From assembly GCF_016595245.1 (NCBI RefSeq), contig NZ_JAENHM010000018.1, positions 1-64,000 on the forward strand: 64,000 nucleotides of DNA, read 5' to 3'. This DNA comes from Azospirillum endophyticum (lineage in GTDB: Bacteria > Pseudomonadota > Alphaproteobacteria > Azospirillales > Azospirillaceae). The notes beneath the pieces were generated by a model that searched no databases, was not told the origin of the DNA, and saw nothing but the letters and a program-made list of their open reading frames with translations. The position numbers and the translations under genes were made by a program. Position 1 is the first letter of the stretch. Every line of letters starts with the position of its first letter. Of this stretch, positions 47,582-55,379 are shown one piece after another.

Positions 47582-48397
47582 TTATGCCTGTTCCGCCGGT
47601 CCACCCCTCCGTGCCCAGAATCCGCGCCCGGGGTCGTAGGCCAGAACCGCGGCACCGAGAAACAGCGCAAGGCAGCCGGCCACCCACAGCAGTGCCGGCA
47701 CGTCGACTCGGAGATACAGGCTGAAGCGGATCAGTTCCACGGCTTGGGTGAAGGGATTCCAGGCGGCGATCTGGTACAGCGTCGGGCTCCCCTCCCTGAT
47801 CCGCCAGAGCGGGTAGAGGGCGGAGGAGGCGAAGAACATCGGGAAGATCACGAAGTTCATCACCCCGGCGAAATTCTCCAACTGCTTGACGAAGGACGAC
47901 AGCAGCAGGCCGAGCGCTCCCAGCATGAGCCCGCTGAGCAGCAAGGCCGGCAGTGCGGCAAGGTAACCCAGCGGCGGCGGCTCCACCCCCCACAGCCATG
48001 CGATGCCGAGGAACACATAGACCTGCGCGATCGACACCGCGACGCCGGCCAGCAGCTTGGCGACCAGCAGGTACCAGCGCGGCAGCGGGCTGACCAGCAG
48101 CGTCCGCATGCTGCCCATCTCGCGGTCATAGACCATCGACAGGGAGTTCTGCATGCCGTTGAACAGTTGGATCATCGCGACCAAGCCGGGCACGACATAC
48201 TCGTCGTAGAGGATGTAGGTCTCGTAGGGCGGGATGATGGACACGCCCAGGACGGCACGGAAGCCGACGGCGAAGATGGCCAGCCAGACCAGCGGCCGGA
48301 CCAGCGCCGCGAAGAAGCGTTCACGCTGGTGCAGGAACCGCAGCCCCTCGCGCACGATGATGCTGCGCAGGCAGTACCAGTAGGTGGCGGCGTTCAT
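47582..48397 (-). CDS. ABC-2 type permease of PQQ-associated transport system
   Basis: This 271-residue membrane protein has about six hydrophobic segments and the ABC-2 layout: VYDREMGSMRTLLVSPLPRW near residue 90 and FFASSALYPLWRIREGSPTL near residue 195. It fits the permease of the PedC-like ABC systems found with PQQ-dependent alcohol dehydrogenases. Its substrate is unknown. Its start overlaps the ATPase stop in an ATGA junction. The matching binding protein and beta-propeller protein are encoded about 6-9 kb away. Confidence 0.85.
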   Translation of the reverse strand: MNAATYWYCLRSIIVREGLRFLHQRERFFAALVRPLVWLAIFAVGFRAVLGVSIIPPYETYILYDEYVVPGLVAMIQLFNGMQNSLSMVYDREMGSMRTLLVSPLPRWYLLVAKLLAGVAVSIAQVYVFLGIAWLWGVEPPPLGYLAALPALLLSGLMLGALGLLLSSFVKQLENFAGVMNFVIFPMFFASSALYPLWRIREGSPTLYQIAAWNPFTQAVELIRFSLYLRVDVPALLWVAGCLALFLGAAVLAYDPGRGFWARRGGPAEQA

Positions 48398-49197
48398 GGC
48401 CGGCGCTCCCCTGTCGTCAAGGCGGCGAAGGCGGCTGGAAGGGTGGCGGCGCCTGCTTCGGCGCGGACCGCACGCACGGTGCCGGAGGCCCGCAGCCGGC
48501 CCTGGTGGAGCACGACGACGGAATCCTCGTCCGTCGCCTCGTCCATCAGGTGGGTGGCCCACAGGACCGCCAAATCCTGACCGCGGCAGAGCGCGCGGAC
48601 ATGGTCGAGGATGTGGCGGCGCGACTCGGTGTCGAGGCCGACGGTCGGTTCGTCGAGCAGCAGCAGCTTCGGACGGTGCAGCAGGGCGCGGGCGATCTCC
48701 ACCCGACGGCGCTGGCCGCCGGACAGGGCACGGACCCTGTCGTCAGCGCGGTCGGCAAGGCCGATGCGCTCCAATTCCTCCCGCGCGCGGGCCTCGCAGT
48801 CGGAGGGCGCCATGCCGTGCAGGCCGCCATGATAGCGCAGGTTCTGCCGCACGGTGAGGTCGAGATCGAGCGTCGGCTGCTGGAACACCACGCCGATCCG
48901 CTCAAGCGCGCGGGTCGGCTGACGGCGCAGGTCGAAACCGAAGATGCGGATGGCGCCGCTCCGATTGGAATAGAGCCGGGTGATCAGCGAAAACAGCGTG
49001 GTCTTTCCGGCTCCGTTCAAGCCGAGCAGCATGGTGAAGCCGGCCGGCGGCACAGCGAAGGACACATGGTCCAGCGCCATGCGCTTGCCGAAACTGTGGC
49101 TCAGCTCCTCCACCGCGAGGGCAGGCACGGCCTGGGCCGGCGGGCCATGGATCGCGGGAATCGACGGAGGATCCGCAGGGATCGCGGCTTCGTACAT
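48394..49197 (-). CDS. ATP-binding protein of PQQ-associated ABC system
   Basis: This 267-residue ATPase has Walker A LLGLNGAGKTTLFSLIT near residue 59, signature ALSGGQRRRVEIARALL, Walker B LLLLDEPTVGLD and the switch His in LWATHLMDEA. The Leu in GLNGAGK, in place of the usual Pro, is a detail I recall from the PQQ-linked ABC ATPases. The N-terminal 28 residues are a Pro-rich extension. First gene of a two-gene unit, divergent from the ATP-grasp gene. Confidence 0.87.
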   Translation of the reverse strand: MYEAAIPADPPSIPAIHGPPAQAVPALAVEELSHSFGKRMALDHVSFAVPPAGFTMLLGLNGAGKTTLFSLITRLYSNRSGAIRIFGFDLRRQPTRALERIGVVFQQPTLDLDLTVRQNLRYHGGLHGMAPSDCEARAREELERIGLADRADDRVRALSGGQRRRVEIARALLHRPKLLLLDEPTVGLDTESRRHILDHVRALCRGQDLAVLWATHLMDEATDEDSVVVLHQGRLRASGTVRAVRAEAGAATLPAAFAALTTGERRP

Positions 49198-49358
49198 CCA
49201 ATCTTCCCCCCAGGCGGCACCGCACCTGCGTCAGATCGGCGGCGTCGGTTCGGCGGCCCTCGCCCTTGTTCGGAAGGGTCATTGCAAAGACGGCGCCTGC
49301 GCATGATTGTTGGGATTGCGGACGAATGTTCAAGAAGTTTTCGCGAGGAGAGCGGAGC
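49198..49358. other. Divergent gap between ABC ATPase and ATP-grasp genes
   Basis: This 161-bp gap must hold promoters for both the leftward ABC pair and the rightward ATP-grasp genes. No clear -35/-10 pair or palindrome is visible. An ATG at 49326, in frame with the ATP-grasp gene, lies inside it and is an alternative start. Confidence 0.4.
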
Positions 49359-50483
49359 TTGACCCCGAAGACGGTCCCGGAAATGGTGGTGGTGGCGCTG
49401 TCGGCGCGGGCGCTCGCGGCCAGCGCATGCCGTGGCGGGCGGCGCGTCGTCGCCTTCGACCTGTTCGCCGACGCCGATACGGCGGCCATGGCCCACAGCT
49501 GCCTTGCTCTGCCGTCGCCGCGCTTGAGCATTCCCGGTGCGGCTTTGCGGCGGGCGCTGGCCGTGCCGGAGCTTCATCGGCTGCCGTTGGTCTACGGCGC
49601 CGGTTTTGAGGATCATCCCGACCTTCTCGCGGCGCTGGCCCTTGACCGGCCGGTGATCGGCAATGGTGCCGAGACGGTGAAGCGCTTGAAGACTCCCATG
49701 GTTTTCGCGGCTCTCCTCGCCCGCCTCGGCATCCCGCATCCGGAGATCGCCGCATCGCCACCGGCCGACCCCGGAGGCTGGCTGATCAAGCGCGCCGGCG
49801 CCAGCGGCGGTGCCCACATCCGGCCGGCCGCCTCGCGACTGCCGGCCGGCCATTATGCCCAGCGCCGCATGGCCGGGCGACCGGTGTCCCTGCTGTTCCT
49901 GGCCGATGGCCGCCGCGCGATGCCGGTGGGCTTCAGCCGGCAATGGGTGGCGCCGGCAGCCGGCCAGCCCTACCGCTACGGTGGTGCGGTCGGTCCGCTG
50001 CCGCCATCGTTGTGCGGGGCGACCGGCGCTGCAATGATCGTCGCGGCGTCTCGGATCACCGCCGCAGTGGGGCTCGTCGGGCTCAACAGCGCCGATTTCC
50101 TGGCCGGACCGGCCGGCTGGTGCCTTCTGGAGATCAACCCGCGGCCGGGGGCGACGCTCGACCTGTTCGATCGTCCGCCGATGCCCAGCCTGCTGGACCT
50201 GCATCTGGCCGCCTGCGCCGGGGAGTTGGCTGCCGAACTGCCGCCGCTTGCGGGGTGCCGTGCCGCAATGGTCGTCTACGCGTCCGCGCCGGTCCCGCTG
50301 CCGGATCGCCTGCGCTGGCCGGACTGGACCGCCGACCGTCCACGGACGCCGGCACTCATTCCGGCAGGCGCCCCGCTCTGTACCGTGATTGCCGATGGCC
50401 CTGATATGCTGGAGGCCCGGCGGCTCGCCGGCCGGCGCGCGCGCGGCCTGTGCCTGCGTCTTGCCCTGGCGGAGGCCGCATGA
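49359..50483 (+). CDS. ATP-grasp ligase, probable H4MPT cofactor synthesis
   Basis: This protein of 374 residues has an ATP-grasp fold: GGWLIKRAGASGGAHIRPA near residue 130 for ATP binding and WCLLEINPRPGATLDLFD near residue 255 with the metal-binding Glu and Asn. It resembles the COG2232-type ATP-grasp proteins that accompany H4MPT genes in methylotrophs. The ligated substrate is unknown; an amino-acid addition to methanofuran or H4MPT is plausible. The TTG at 49359 has AGGAG eight bases upstream, the best site in the region; ATGs at 49326 and 49383 are alternatives. Overlaps the next ligase gene in an ATGA junction. Confidence 0.72.
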   Translation: MTPKTVPEMVVVALSARALAASACRGGRRVVAFDLFADADTAAMAHSCLALPSPRLSIPGAALRRALAVPELHRLPLVYGAGFEDHPDLLAALALDRPVIGNGAETVKRLKTPMVFAALLARLGIPHPEIAASPPADPGGWLIKRAGASGGAHIRPAASRLPAGHYAQRRMAGRPVSLLFLADGRRAMPVGFSRQWVAPAAGQPYRYGGAVGPLPPSLCGATGAAMIVAASRITAAVGLVGLNSADFLAGPAGWCLLEINPRPGATLDLFDRPPMPSLLDLHLAACAGELAAELPPLAGCRAAMVVYASAPVPLPDRLRWPDWTADRPRTPALIPAGAPLCTVIADGPDMLEARRLAGRRARGLCLRLALAEAA

Positions 50484-51388
50484 GCGGCGCGGTCGCCCTG
50501 TTCACCGACGGGCTCGACTGGCATGCGGCGCGGCTGGAGCGGGCGATCACGCGCCGGGGAGTCGAATGCCGCCGCGTCCCGCTGAATGCCTGCGGTTTCG
50601 CCGTCGGACGAACGGAGACGGGGCTTCTGCTTCCGGGTTTCGGCGACACTCTGCCGTCAGGAGCCTTCGTGCGGGTGGTCGGGCAGGGCAGTTTCGAACA
50701 GGTGACGCTGCGGCTGGGGGTGCTCCATGCGCTGGATCGCCTGGGGGTGCCCGTCTACAACACCGCCCGCGCCATCGAACGCTGCGTGGACAAGAGCACC
50801 ACCAGCTTCCTGCTGGCCCATGCCGGCCTGCCGACGCCGCCGTCGATAGCCGTCCAGTCCGCCGAGATGGCCCGCGCTGCGGTCGAGGCGGTGCCGGACA
50901 GCGTGCTGAAGCCGTTGTTCGGCGCCCAAGGCCGCGGGCTGCGTCGTCTGTCGCGGCCGGACGAGGTACCGGAGCCCGACGCCGTCGCCGGCGTCTATTA
51001 CCTGCAACCCTTCGTGCCGCCACTCCGAAAAGGCGAATGGCGCGATTGCCGTGTCTTCGTCGTGGGGGGCATCGCGGTGGCGGCGATGATCCGCCACGGC
51101 CGCGGCTGGATCACGAATGTCCATCAGGGAGCCAGCTGCGAGGCCCTCGGGCCGGACGGCATCGTCGCCGATCTGGCGGTCCGCGCCGCAGCCGCGGTCG
51201 GAGCCGATTATGCCGGTGTCGACCTGATCGCCGATCCGGACGGCGGGGATCGCTGGCTGGTTCTGGAAGTCAATTCGATGCCGGCATGGCAGGGATTGCA
51301 GTCCGTCAGCAAAATCGACATCGCCGCCGTGCTGGCCATCGATTTCATCCGCCGGGTTGAGGGTGGCGCGGCAGGAGGGACGCAATGA
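50480..51388 (+). CDS. RimK-type ATP-grasp ligase, MptN-like
   Basis: This 302-residue protein belongs to the RimK/MptN branch: a short N-terminal domain, DKSTTSFLLAHAGLPTPPS, ATP-site DSVLKPLFGAQGRGLRRL and the metal site WLVLEVNSMPAWQGLQS. In methanogens MptN adds a glutamate to H4MPT; here it may add a glutamyl or other group to dephospho-H4MPT or methanofuran. The specificity cannot be read from sequence. It is translationally coupled to genes on both sides by ATGA overlaps, so the three proteins are made together. Confidence 0.78.
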   Translation: MSGAVALFTDGLDWHAARLERAITRRGVECRRVPLNACGFAVGRTETGLLLPGFGDTLPSGAFVRVVGQGSFEQVTLRLGVLHALDRLGVPVYNTARAIERCVDKSTTSFLLAHAGLPTPPSIAVQSAEMARAAVEAVPDSVLKPLFGAQGRGLRRLSRPDEVPEPDAVAGVYYLQPFVPPLRKGEWRDCRVFVVGGIAVAAMIRHGRGWITNVHQGASCEALGPDGIVADLAVRAAAAVGADYAGVDLIADPDGGDRWLVLEVNSMPAWQGLQSVSKIDIAAVLAIDFIRRVEGGAAGGTQ

Positions 51389-52221
51389 GCGCATGCATGC
51401 TCCGGCTCTTTCCAGGTGCACCGGAAGAGGTCGCGCTTCCCGGCGCCTATCTCGCCCACCGTCTGCATGAGCGGGGACGTGTAGACGCTCCCTTCGTCTA
51501 TGCCAGCTTCGTCAACAGTCTGGACGGGCGCATCGCCTTGCGCGATCCCGCCACGGGAGAGAGCCGGCTGCCGGGCGGACTGGTCAGCGGCAATGACTTC
51601 CGGCTGTTCCTCGAACTCCAGGCGCAGGCGGATTGTCTGATCACTCATGGCGGCTATCTGCGGGATCTCTCCGCCGGCCGGCTGGACGACGTGCTGCAAG
51701 TCGGCATGCAGGAGTCTGCGCGGGAGCTTGCGCAGTGGCGGGTGGACAACGGCCTGCCACCCCAGCCGGCCATTGTCATCGCCAGCGCCAGCCTGGACTT
51801 CCCGATGCCGGACTCGCCGGCTCGTCACGGCCAGCGTGTGCTCATCGCCACCGGTGCTAGCGCGCCGGCCGACCGGATCGCGCGTTGGCGCGCCGCCGGA
51901 TACGAGGTGCTGATTGCGGGGTCCGGGGCGTCGGTGGAAGGTGGCCCGCTGGTCCTGGAATTGGGGAGCCGGGGGCTGCGGAGCCTCTATCTGCTGACGG
52001 GGCCGCGGATGCTCGACACCATGCTGCGGGACGGCAGGCTCTCACGGCTTTATCTCACCACCGCGCATCGTCTGCTTGGAGGGGAGAGTTTTCACAGTAT
52101 GCTGTCCGGCCCGGAACTGGGTGATGCTGGCCGGCTGCGGCTCTGCACGCTGCATTATGATGTCAGCGCGCCGGACGGTACCGGGCAGTTCTTCGCCCAT
52201 TTCGAGCCGCGGCCGGCCTGA
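51385..52221 (+). CDS. RibD C-terminal domain reductase, probable pterin reductase
   Basis: This 278-residue protein is a lone RibD_C (DHFR-like) reductase with APFVYASFVNSLDGRIALRD near residue 35, an NADPH-site region VEGGPLVLELGSRGLRSLYL and HRLLGGESFH near the end. No RibD deaminase domain is attached. Beside two ATP-grasp cofactor ligases, it is a good candidate for a dihydromethanopterin reductase or another reduction step in H4MPT synthesis, a role filled by DmrA in M. extorquens. No dmrA-like gene is seen in the window. This assignment is inferred. Confidence 0.72.
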   Translation: MSACMLRLFPGAPEEVALPGAYLAHRLHERGRVDAPFVYASFVNSLDGRIALRDPATGESRLPGGLVSGNDFRLFLELQAQADCLITHGGYLRDLSAGRLDDVLQVGMQESARELAQWRVDNGLPPQPAIVIASASLDFPMPDSPARHGQRVLIATGASAPADRIARWRAAGYEVLIAGSGASVEGGPLVLELGSRGLRSLYLLTGPRMLDTMLRDGRLSRLYLTTAHRLLGGESFHSMLSGPELGDAGRLRLCTLHYDVSAPDGTGQFFAHFEPRPA

Positions 52222-52272
52222 GTGGAAGACGTGGAAAGTGGAAGGACGTTTGAGGGAAGGATCGCCTGCCGG

Positions 52273-52353
52273 TTACAAGCCGGCGCAGGCGTAGGCGTTG
52301 ATCTCGGTGCCGACCGAAATCTCGACAATGGTCGGCTTGCGCCAAGTCTTCAT
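52273..52353 (-). CDS. pqqA: PQQ precursor peptide PqqA
   Basis: This 26-residue peptide starts MKTWRKPTIVEISVGTEINA and ends YACAGL. The Glu and Tyr that PqqE cross-links to make pyrroloquinoline quinone are Glu17 and Tyr21, with the required E-x3-Y spacing (EINAY). GGAGGAAGCGGAC stands immediately before the ATG, a very strong ribosome site. No pqqB, C, D or E genes are nearby, so it is an isolated extra copy or the biosynthetic genes are elsewhere. It converges on the RibD_C gene 51 bases away and supplies the cofactor needed by XoxF. Confidence 0.93.
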   Translation of the reverse strand: MKTWRKPTIVEISVGTEINAYACAGL

Positions 52354-53013
52354 GTCCGCTTCCTCCGCTGGGATGGGCGATCAGGCAGGATTGCCGGGGA
52401 GCCCATTAGGAAATTGTACCCGTGGCACGGCAAGGCGGCCATAACCCGAACGGATAGCAAAGTGAGAATTATGGCTAGTTCTTTGTGCGATGCAGAAAGG
52501 GAGATCCATGAGGGATTTTCTTAGAACTGGAATAAATTAACGCAATAGCTCATGATTCAGTGTGTTGTTAAATAATTCTATCAATTTCCTAAAAATCGGA
52601 AAACTTGATGTGGAAGATTTGAAAGGCGGTTCGCGGTGCGGTGCAGACCGAAGAAACGCTTGGTCAACGGAAGGTATTTCGTCCTTTTCCGTCGAACGGC
52701 AGGATGCGTCATGAGTGCCCGGCACTGGTCCCCCGCCTCTGCGATCACTGGAGTGGGACCAGCCGGCTTGACCGTTCGAACACGCCATTGCTTTCCGGGT
52801 TGATCGGCCACACCACGTCGACGGTATCGGTGAGGTGTGACCGAAGGAGACAGGGCTCCTCCGGTCCCTGTGGGACTGACCACCATTTCGTATCTGCCAT
52901 TCCGCAGGTCGGGTTGTCTGCGGCCCGCGGCTTGCGGTATCGGGAGGCTTCCCGGGCGCAGCACTGCTGCCACCCCGGAGGCCCCCCATCCGATAACACG
53001 TCTTCGGCCTTGG
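52354..53013. other. Gap between pqqA and fae, no recognised gene
   Basis: The first 260 bases are AT-richer and should contain the pqqA promoter on the minus strand. The part from about 52640 to 52990 is GC-rich, with several short hairpins (ACAGGG/CCCTGT at 52850-52871, CCGCAG/CTGCGG at 52902-52923). Open frames on the minus strand give translations without recognisable motifs. It could be a decayed gene or mobile element, or a structured RNA. Confidence 0.45.
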
Positions 53014-53541
53014 TCAGGCGGCGAAGGGATGCTTGGCCGAATCCTTCTGATTCAGCAGATCCTTGAGGGCCGGATAGCCGGACACCGCGCGTTCGATGGC
53101 TTCCTTGGTGGCGCGGTAATTGTAATCCTGGATCTTGGCGTTGTCCTTGGCCTCCCAATGGATGAAGACCCCGACACAGATGAAGATGTTGTCGATCTCA
53201 TCCTGTGGGATGGTGCCCGCGGCGACGCAATCGGCGACCGCCTTGGCGACGCCATGCTGGGCCGGGCCGAACATCTGCACCGCCTGTTCCGCGCCCTTGA
53301 TCGTCACCTTGTTGAACAGGATGGTCGAGGGCTTGCATTGCAGGTTGGGGGCGATGACCGCCAGAAGGCTGGTGAAGCCGTCCTTGTTGTTGGTCAGCGC
53401 ATTGCAGAAGGCGGTCTCCGCAGCACTGCCGCGGGGGCCCATGATCAGGTCGATGTGGGCAACCTCGTTGCCGTCACCGACCAGAGATTCGCCCACCAGT
53501 ACACGATTGATTTTCGGGGAAGACCCCTGCCACATGCCCAT
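53014..53541 (-). CDS. fae: Formaldehyde-activating enzyme
   Basis: This 175-residue enzyme condenses formaldehyde with H4MPT to methylene-H4MPT in the cytoplasm. The sequence follows the Methylobacterium Fae closely: [20 protein letters not shown] with the catalytic His29, [40 protein letters not shown] and [20 protein letters not shown]. It ends HPFAA, as is typical. The ATG at 53541 has GGGAGAAAG upstream. Single gene with its own upstream region of about 310 bases. Confidence 0.96.
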   Translation of the reverse strand: MGMWQGSSPKINRVLVGESLVGDGNEVAHIDLIMGPRGSAAETAFCNALTNNKDGFTSLLAVIAPNLQCKPSTILFNKVTIKGAEQAVQMFGPAQHGVAKAVADCVAAGTIPQDEIDNIFICVGVFIHWEAKDNAKIQDYNYRATKEAIERAVSGYPALKDLLNQKDSAKHPFAA

Positions 53542-53682
53542 CGCCGCTTTCTCCCATGCATTTTGAAATCATTGGAGGACCGCCGCAGGTCATGCGGGCA
53601 CGCCGGTTGCGCCGATCCAGCATGACTGATTGCTGGATACCTGCGGGCACGGCGTCGGTCACGGGCGGCATTATGGCATCTT

Positions 53683-53701
53683 GTTTGTTTTGCCAACAAA
53701 C
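53683..53701. promoter_or_regulatory. Inverted repeat in fae promoter region
   Basis: GTTTGTTTTGCCAACAAAC is a perfect 7-bp inverted repeat with a five-base spacer, about 140 bases upstream of fae, in an AT-rich patch. Size and symmetry suit an operator for a dimeric regulator. The regulator is unknown. Confidence 0.45.
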
Positions 53702-53817
53702 TCTCAAAAGGGGTCGGGAGTAACTTGAAATCGCAACCGCCGCCGTTCCGCCGATCTTATCCGCACCGGGAGGGCACGGCCTTTCGGGCAGAGCTACCCC
53801 ATCTTCGGGAGGGCGGC

Positions 53818-53846
53818 GGCCGCGATTCCTTCAGGAAACCGCGGCC
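53818..53846 (-). terminator. Hairpin after secreted-protein gene
   Basis: GGCCGCG (53818-53824) pairs with CGCGGCC (53840-53846), and inside it TTCCT pairs with AGGAA, giving a nearly continuous stem eight bases after the stop of the small secreted-protein gene. There is no T-run, so termination may be weak or Rho-assisted. Confidence 0.5.
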
Positions 53847-53854
53847 GGTCCCGG

Positions 53855-54241
53855 TTATTGGTTACCCTGCTGCTTGCCGTTCGACTGGCCCGAGCCGCCC
53901 TGGGTGACCGGAGAACCGCCGATCACGCCCTGCCTTTCCTGCTGCAGGGAGCCGCCCGGCAACTGTCCGGTCGGTGCATTGGTACCGTCGGTGGAAGCGC
54001 CGGAGCTGCCCTGGGGGACCGGTGCGCCGCCGATCGCGCCCTGGCGCTTGCCGGGCAGGGAGTCTGGCGGCAGTTGTCCGCTGGTCCCGGCCGGGGCGTT
54101 CTGGGTGGTGGTGCCAGTGGAGTTGCCAGTGGAGTTTCCGGTCGAGTTGTTGGTGGATTGCGCTGAAGCCGGCAGCGCGGCAATCGCGAAGCCGGCAGCC
54201 AGTGCAAGGCCTGTCAGGGAAATGGTTTTGAAGGGTTTCAT
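53855..54241 (-). CDS. Small secreted repeat-rich protein, function unknown
   Basis: This 128-residue protein has a signal peptide (MKPFKTISLTGLALAAGFAI, cleaved after ASA, residue 27). The mature part has three NSTG repeats (about 32-43) and two 25-residue repeats at 54-78 and 91-115, each with the pattern GQLP-x2-SL followed by RQG-(A/V)-IGG-(A/S)-PV-x-QG. No Cys is present. It is Gly-, Ser- and Gln-rich and probably disordered. I know no function. It lies between fae and the PQQ-associated propeller gene, 150 bases from the latter, so a link to the periplasmic methanol system is possible. Confidence 0.75.
   Translation of the reverse strand: MKPFKTISLTGLALAAGFAIAALPASAQSTNNSTGNSTGNSTGTTTQNAPAGTSGQLPPDSLPGKRQGAIGGAPVPQGSSGASTDGTNAPTGQLPGGSLQQERQGVIGGSPVTQGGSGQSNGKQQGNQ
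54113..54148. repeat. 12-bp tandem repeat coding NSTG
   Basis: Three tandem 12-base units (two identical GCCAGTGGAGTT, one diverged) encode the NSTG repeats of the small secreted protein on the minus strand. Copy number could vary between strains without breaking the frame. Confidence 0.7.
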
Positions 54242-54391
54242 CGCGAGTCTCCGGGGATGGACAATCCTGGCGAGGCGGTCAAGGACCCTTCGATCCTGCC
54301 GCGCGCCGCGTCGGGCCATCGTCGACGGATTCGCCGACGCACCCGGCCTTCCCCATCAACCGGGCGATCCGGTTACGGGTTCCGCGTCGGC

Positions 54392-55366
54392 TTACGGTTT
54401 GACGACGATGCCCCAGGGGGCCCCGCCGACCGGGATGCTCTTGATCACCTTGTTGCGCTCCAGGTCGATCACCGACAGGTCGTTGCTGATGCCGTTGGTG
54501 GTGTAGAGCCGTTTCTCGTCGGGCGAAAAGGCGAGGTTCCAGACACGCTGGCCAACCAGGAAATACCGCTTCACCTCGAAGCTGTCGGTGTCGACCTCGG
54601 CGATCCGGTTCGCCGGACCCAGCGCCACGAAGGCGCGCTTGCCGTCGCGTGTCATCTGGATGCCCACGGCCTGGATGGCCTCGCGTCGGACACCGGTGAC
54701 CTCGAAGCGGATCTTCTTGATCACCTTGTGCGCCGCCGCGTCGATCACGCTGACCGTCCCGCCGATCTCGCTCGATACCCAGACCTGCTTGCCGTCGTCG
54801 GTGAAACGGGCGACGCGTGGGCGGCTGTCCACCAGCACGTTGCCGACGACGGTATGTTTCTCCGTGTCGATGAAATGCGCCATGTTGGTGGTTTCGGAAG
54901 TGTTGACCAGGATCCTGCCGTCGGGGCTGATGCCCATGCCTTCCGGTTCGACGCCGACCTGGATGTTGCCGATGGCTTTCCGTTCGGCGACGTCGATGAC
55001 CGTCACCATGTTGTCGTTCTCGTTGGCGACATAGAGTTTCTTCCCGTCCGGCGACAGCACGAACAGCTCCGGGTCGGGACCGGAGGGCAGCGTGTGGACG
55101 ATCTTGCCGCTGGCGATGTCCAACACGTCGATACGGTTGTCGTCGCCGACGCAGACATAGAGCTGCGTGCCGTCGGCGCTCAGCGTGATGCCGCGCGGCC
55201 GGCGGCCGACCTTGATCTTGTTCTTGATCTGAAGGCTGTCGCCGTCGACCACGGCGATCTGATTGTCCTTCTCGTTGGATACGAAGATGGTTTCTGCGAA
55301 TGCGGGCTCGGCGATGAGGACCGGGCCGGCGAGAAGCAGCAGGGAGCAGGAGAGTAGAAATCGCAT
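54392..55366 (-). CDS. Periplasmic YVTN beta-propeller protein of PQQ-ABC system
   Basis: This 324-residue protein has a signal peptide (MRFLLSCSLLLLAGPVLIAE, cleaved after AFA) and about seven YVTN-type repeats, such as TIFVSNEKDNQIAVVDGDSL, KLYVANENDNMVTVIDVAER and RLYTTNGISNDLSVIDLERN. Such proteins travel with PQQ-dependent alcohol dehydrogenases and the PedC-type ABC transporter; their biochemical role is not known. It starts 13 bases after the stop of the binding-protein gene on the same strand. Confidence 0.88.
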   Translation of the reverse strand: MRFLLSCSLLLLAGPVLIAEPAFAETIFVSNEKDNQIAVVDGDSLQIKNKIKVGRRPRGITLSADGTQLYVCVGDDNRIDVLDIASGKIVHTLPSGPDPELFVLSPDGKKLYVANENDNMVTVIDVAERKAIGNIQVGVEPEGMGISPDGRILVNTSETTNMAHFIDTEKHTVVGNVLVDSRPRVARFTDDGKQVWVSSEIGGTVSVIDAAAHKVIKKIRFEVTGVRREAIQAVGIQMTRDGKRAFVALGPANRIAEVDTDSFEVKRYFLVGQRVWNLAFSPDEKRLYTTNGISNDLSVIDLERNKVIKSIPVGGAPWGIVVKP

Positions 55367-55379
55367 GGTGTGGTCCGCC

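Larger units (their letters stand above)
53542..53854. other. fae upstream region
   Basis: This 313-bp gap separates fae and the small secreted-protein gene. It should hold the fae promoter and the terminator of the upstream gene. Two structures stand out and are listed separately: an inverted repeat at 53683-53701 and a hairpin at 53818-53846. I see no gene in it. Confidence 0.5.

Noticed and set aside
52537..52989. Minus-strand 150-codon frame and overlapping frames between pqqA and fae
   Set aside because: Several frames are open at once, none has a ribosome site or known motif, and the composition is unlike the neighbouring genes.
53855..54241. Lanmodulin-like lanthanide-binding protein
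   Set aside because: The protein is small and secreted but has no EF-hand loops and very few acidic residues.
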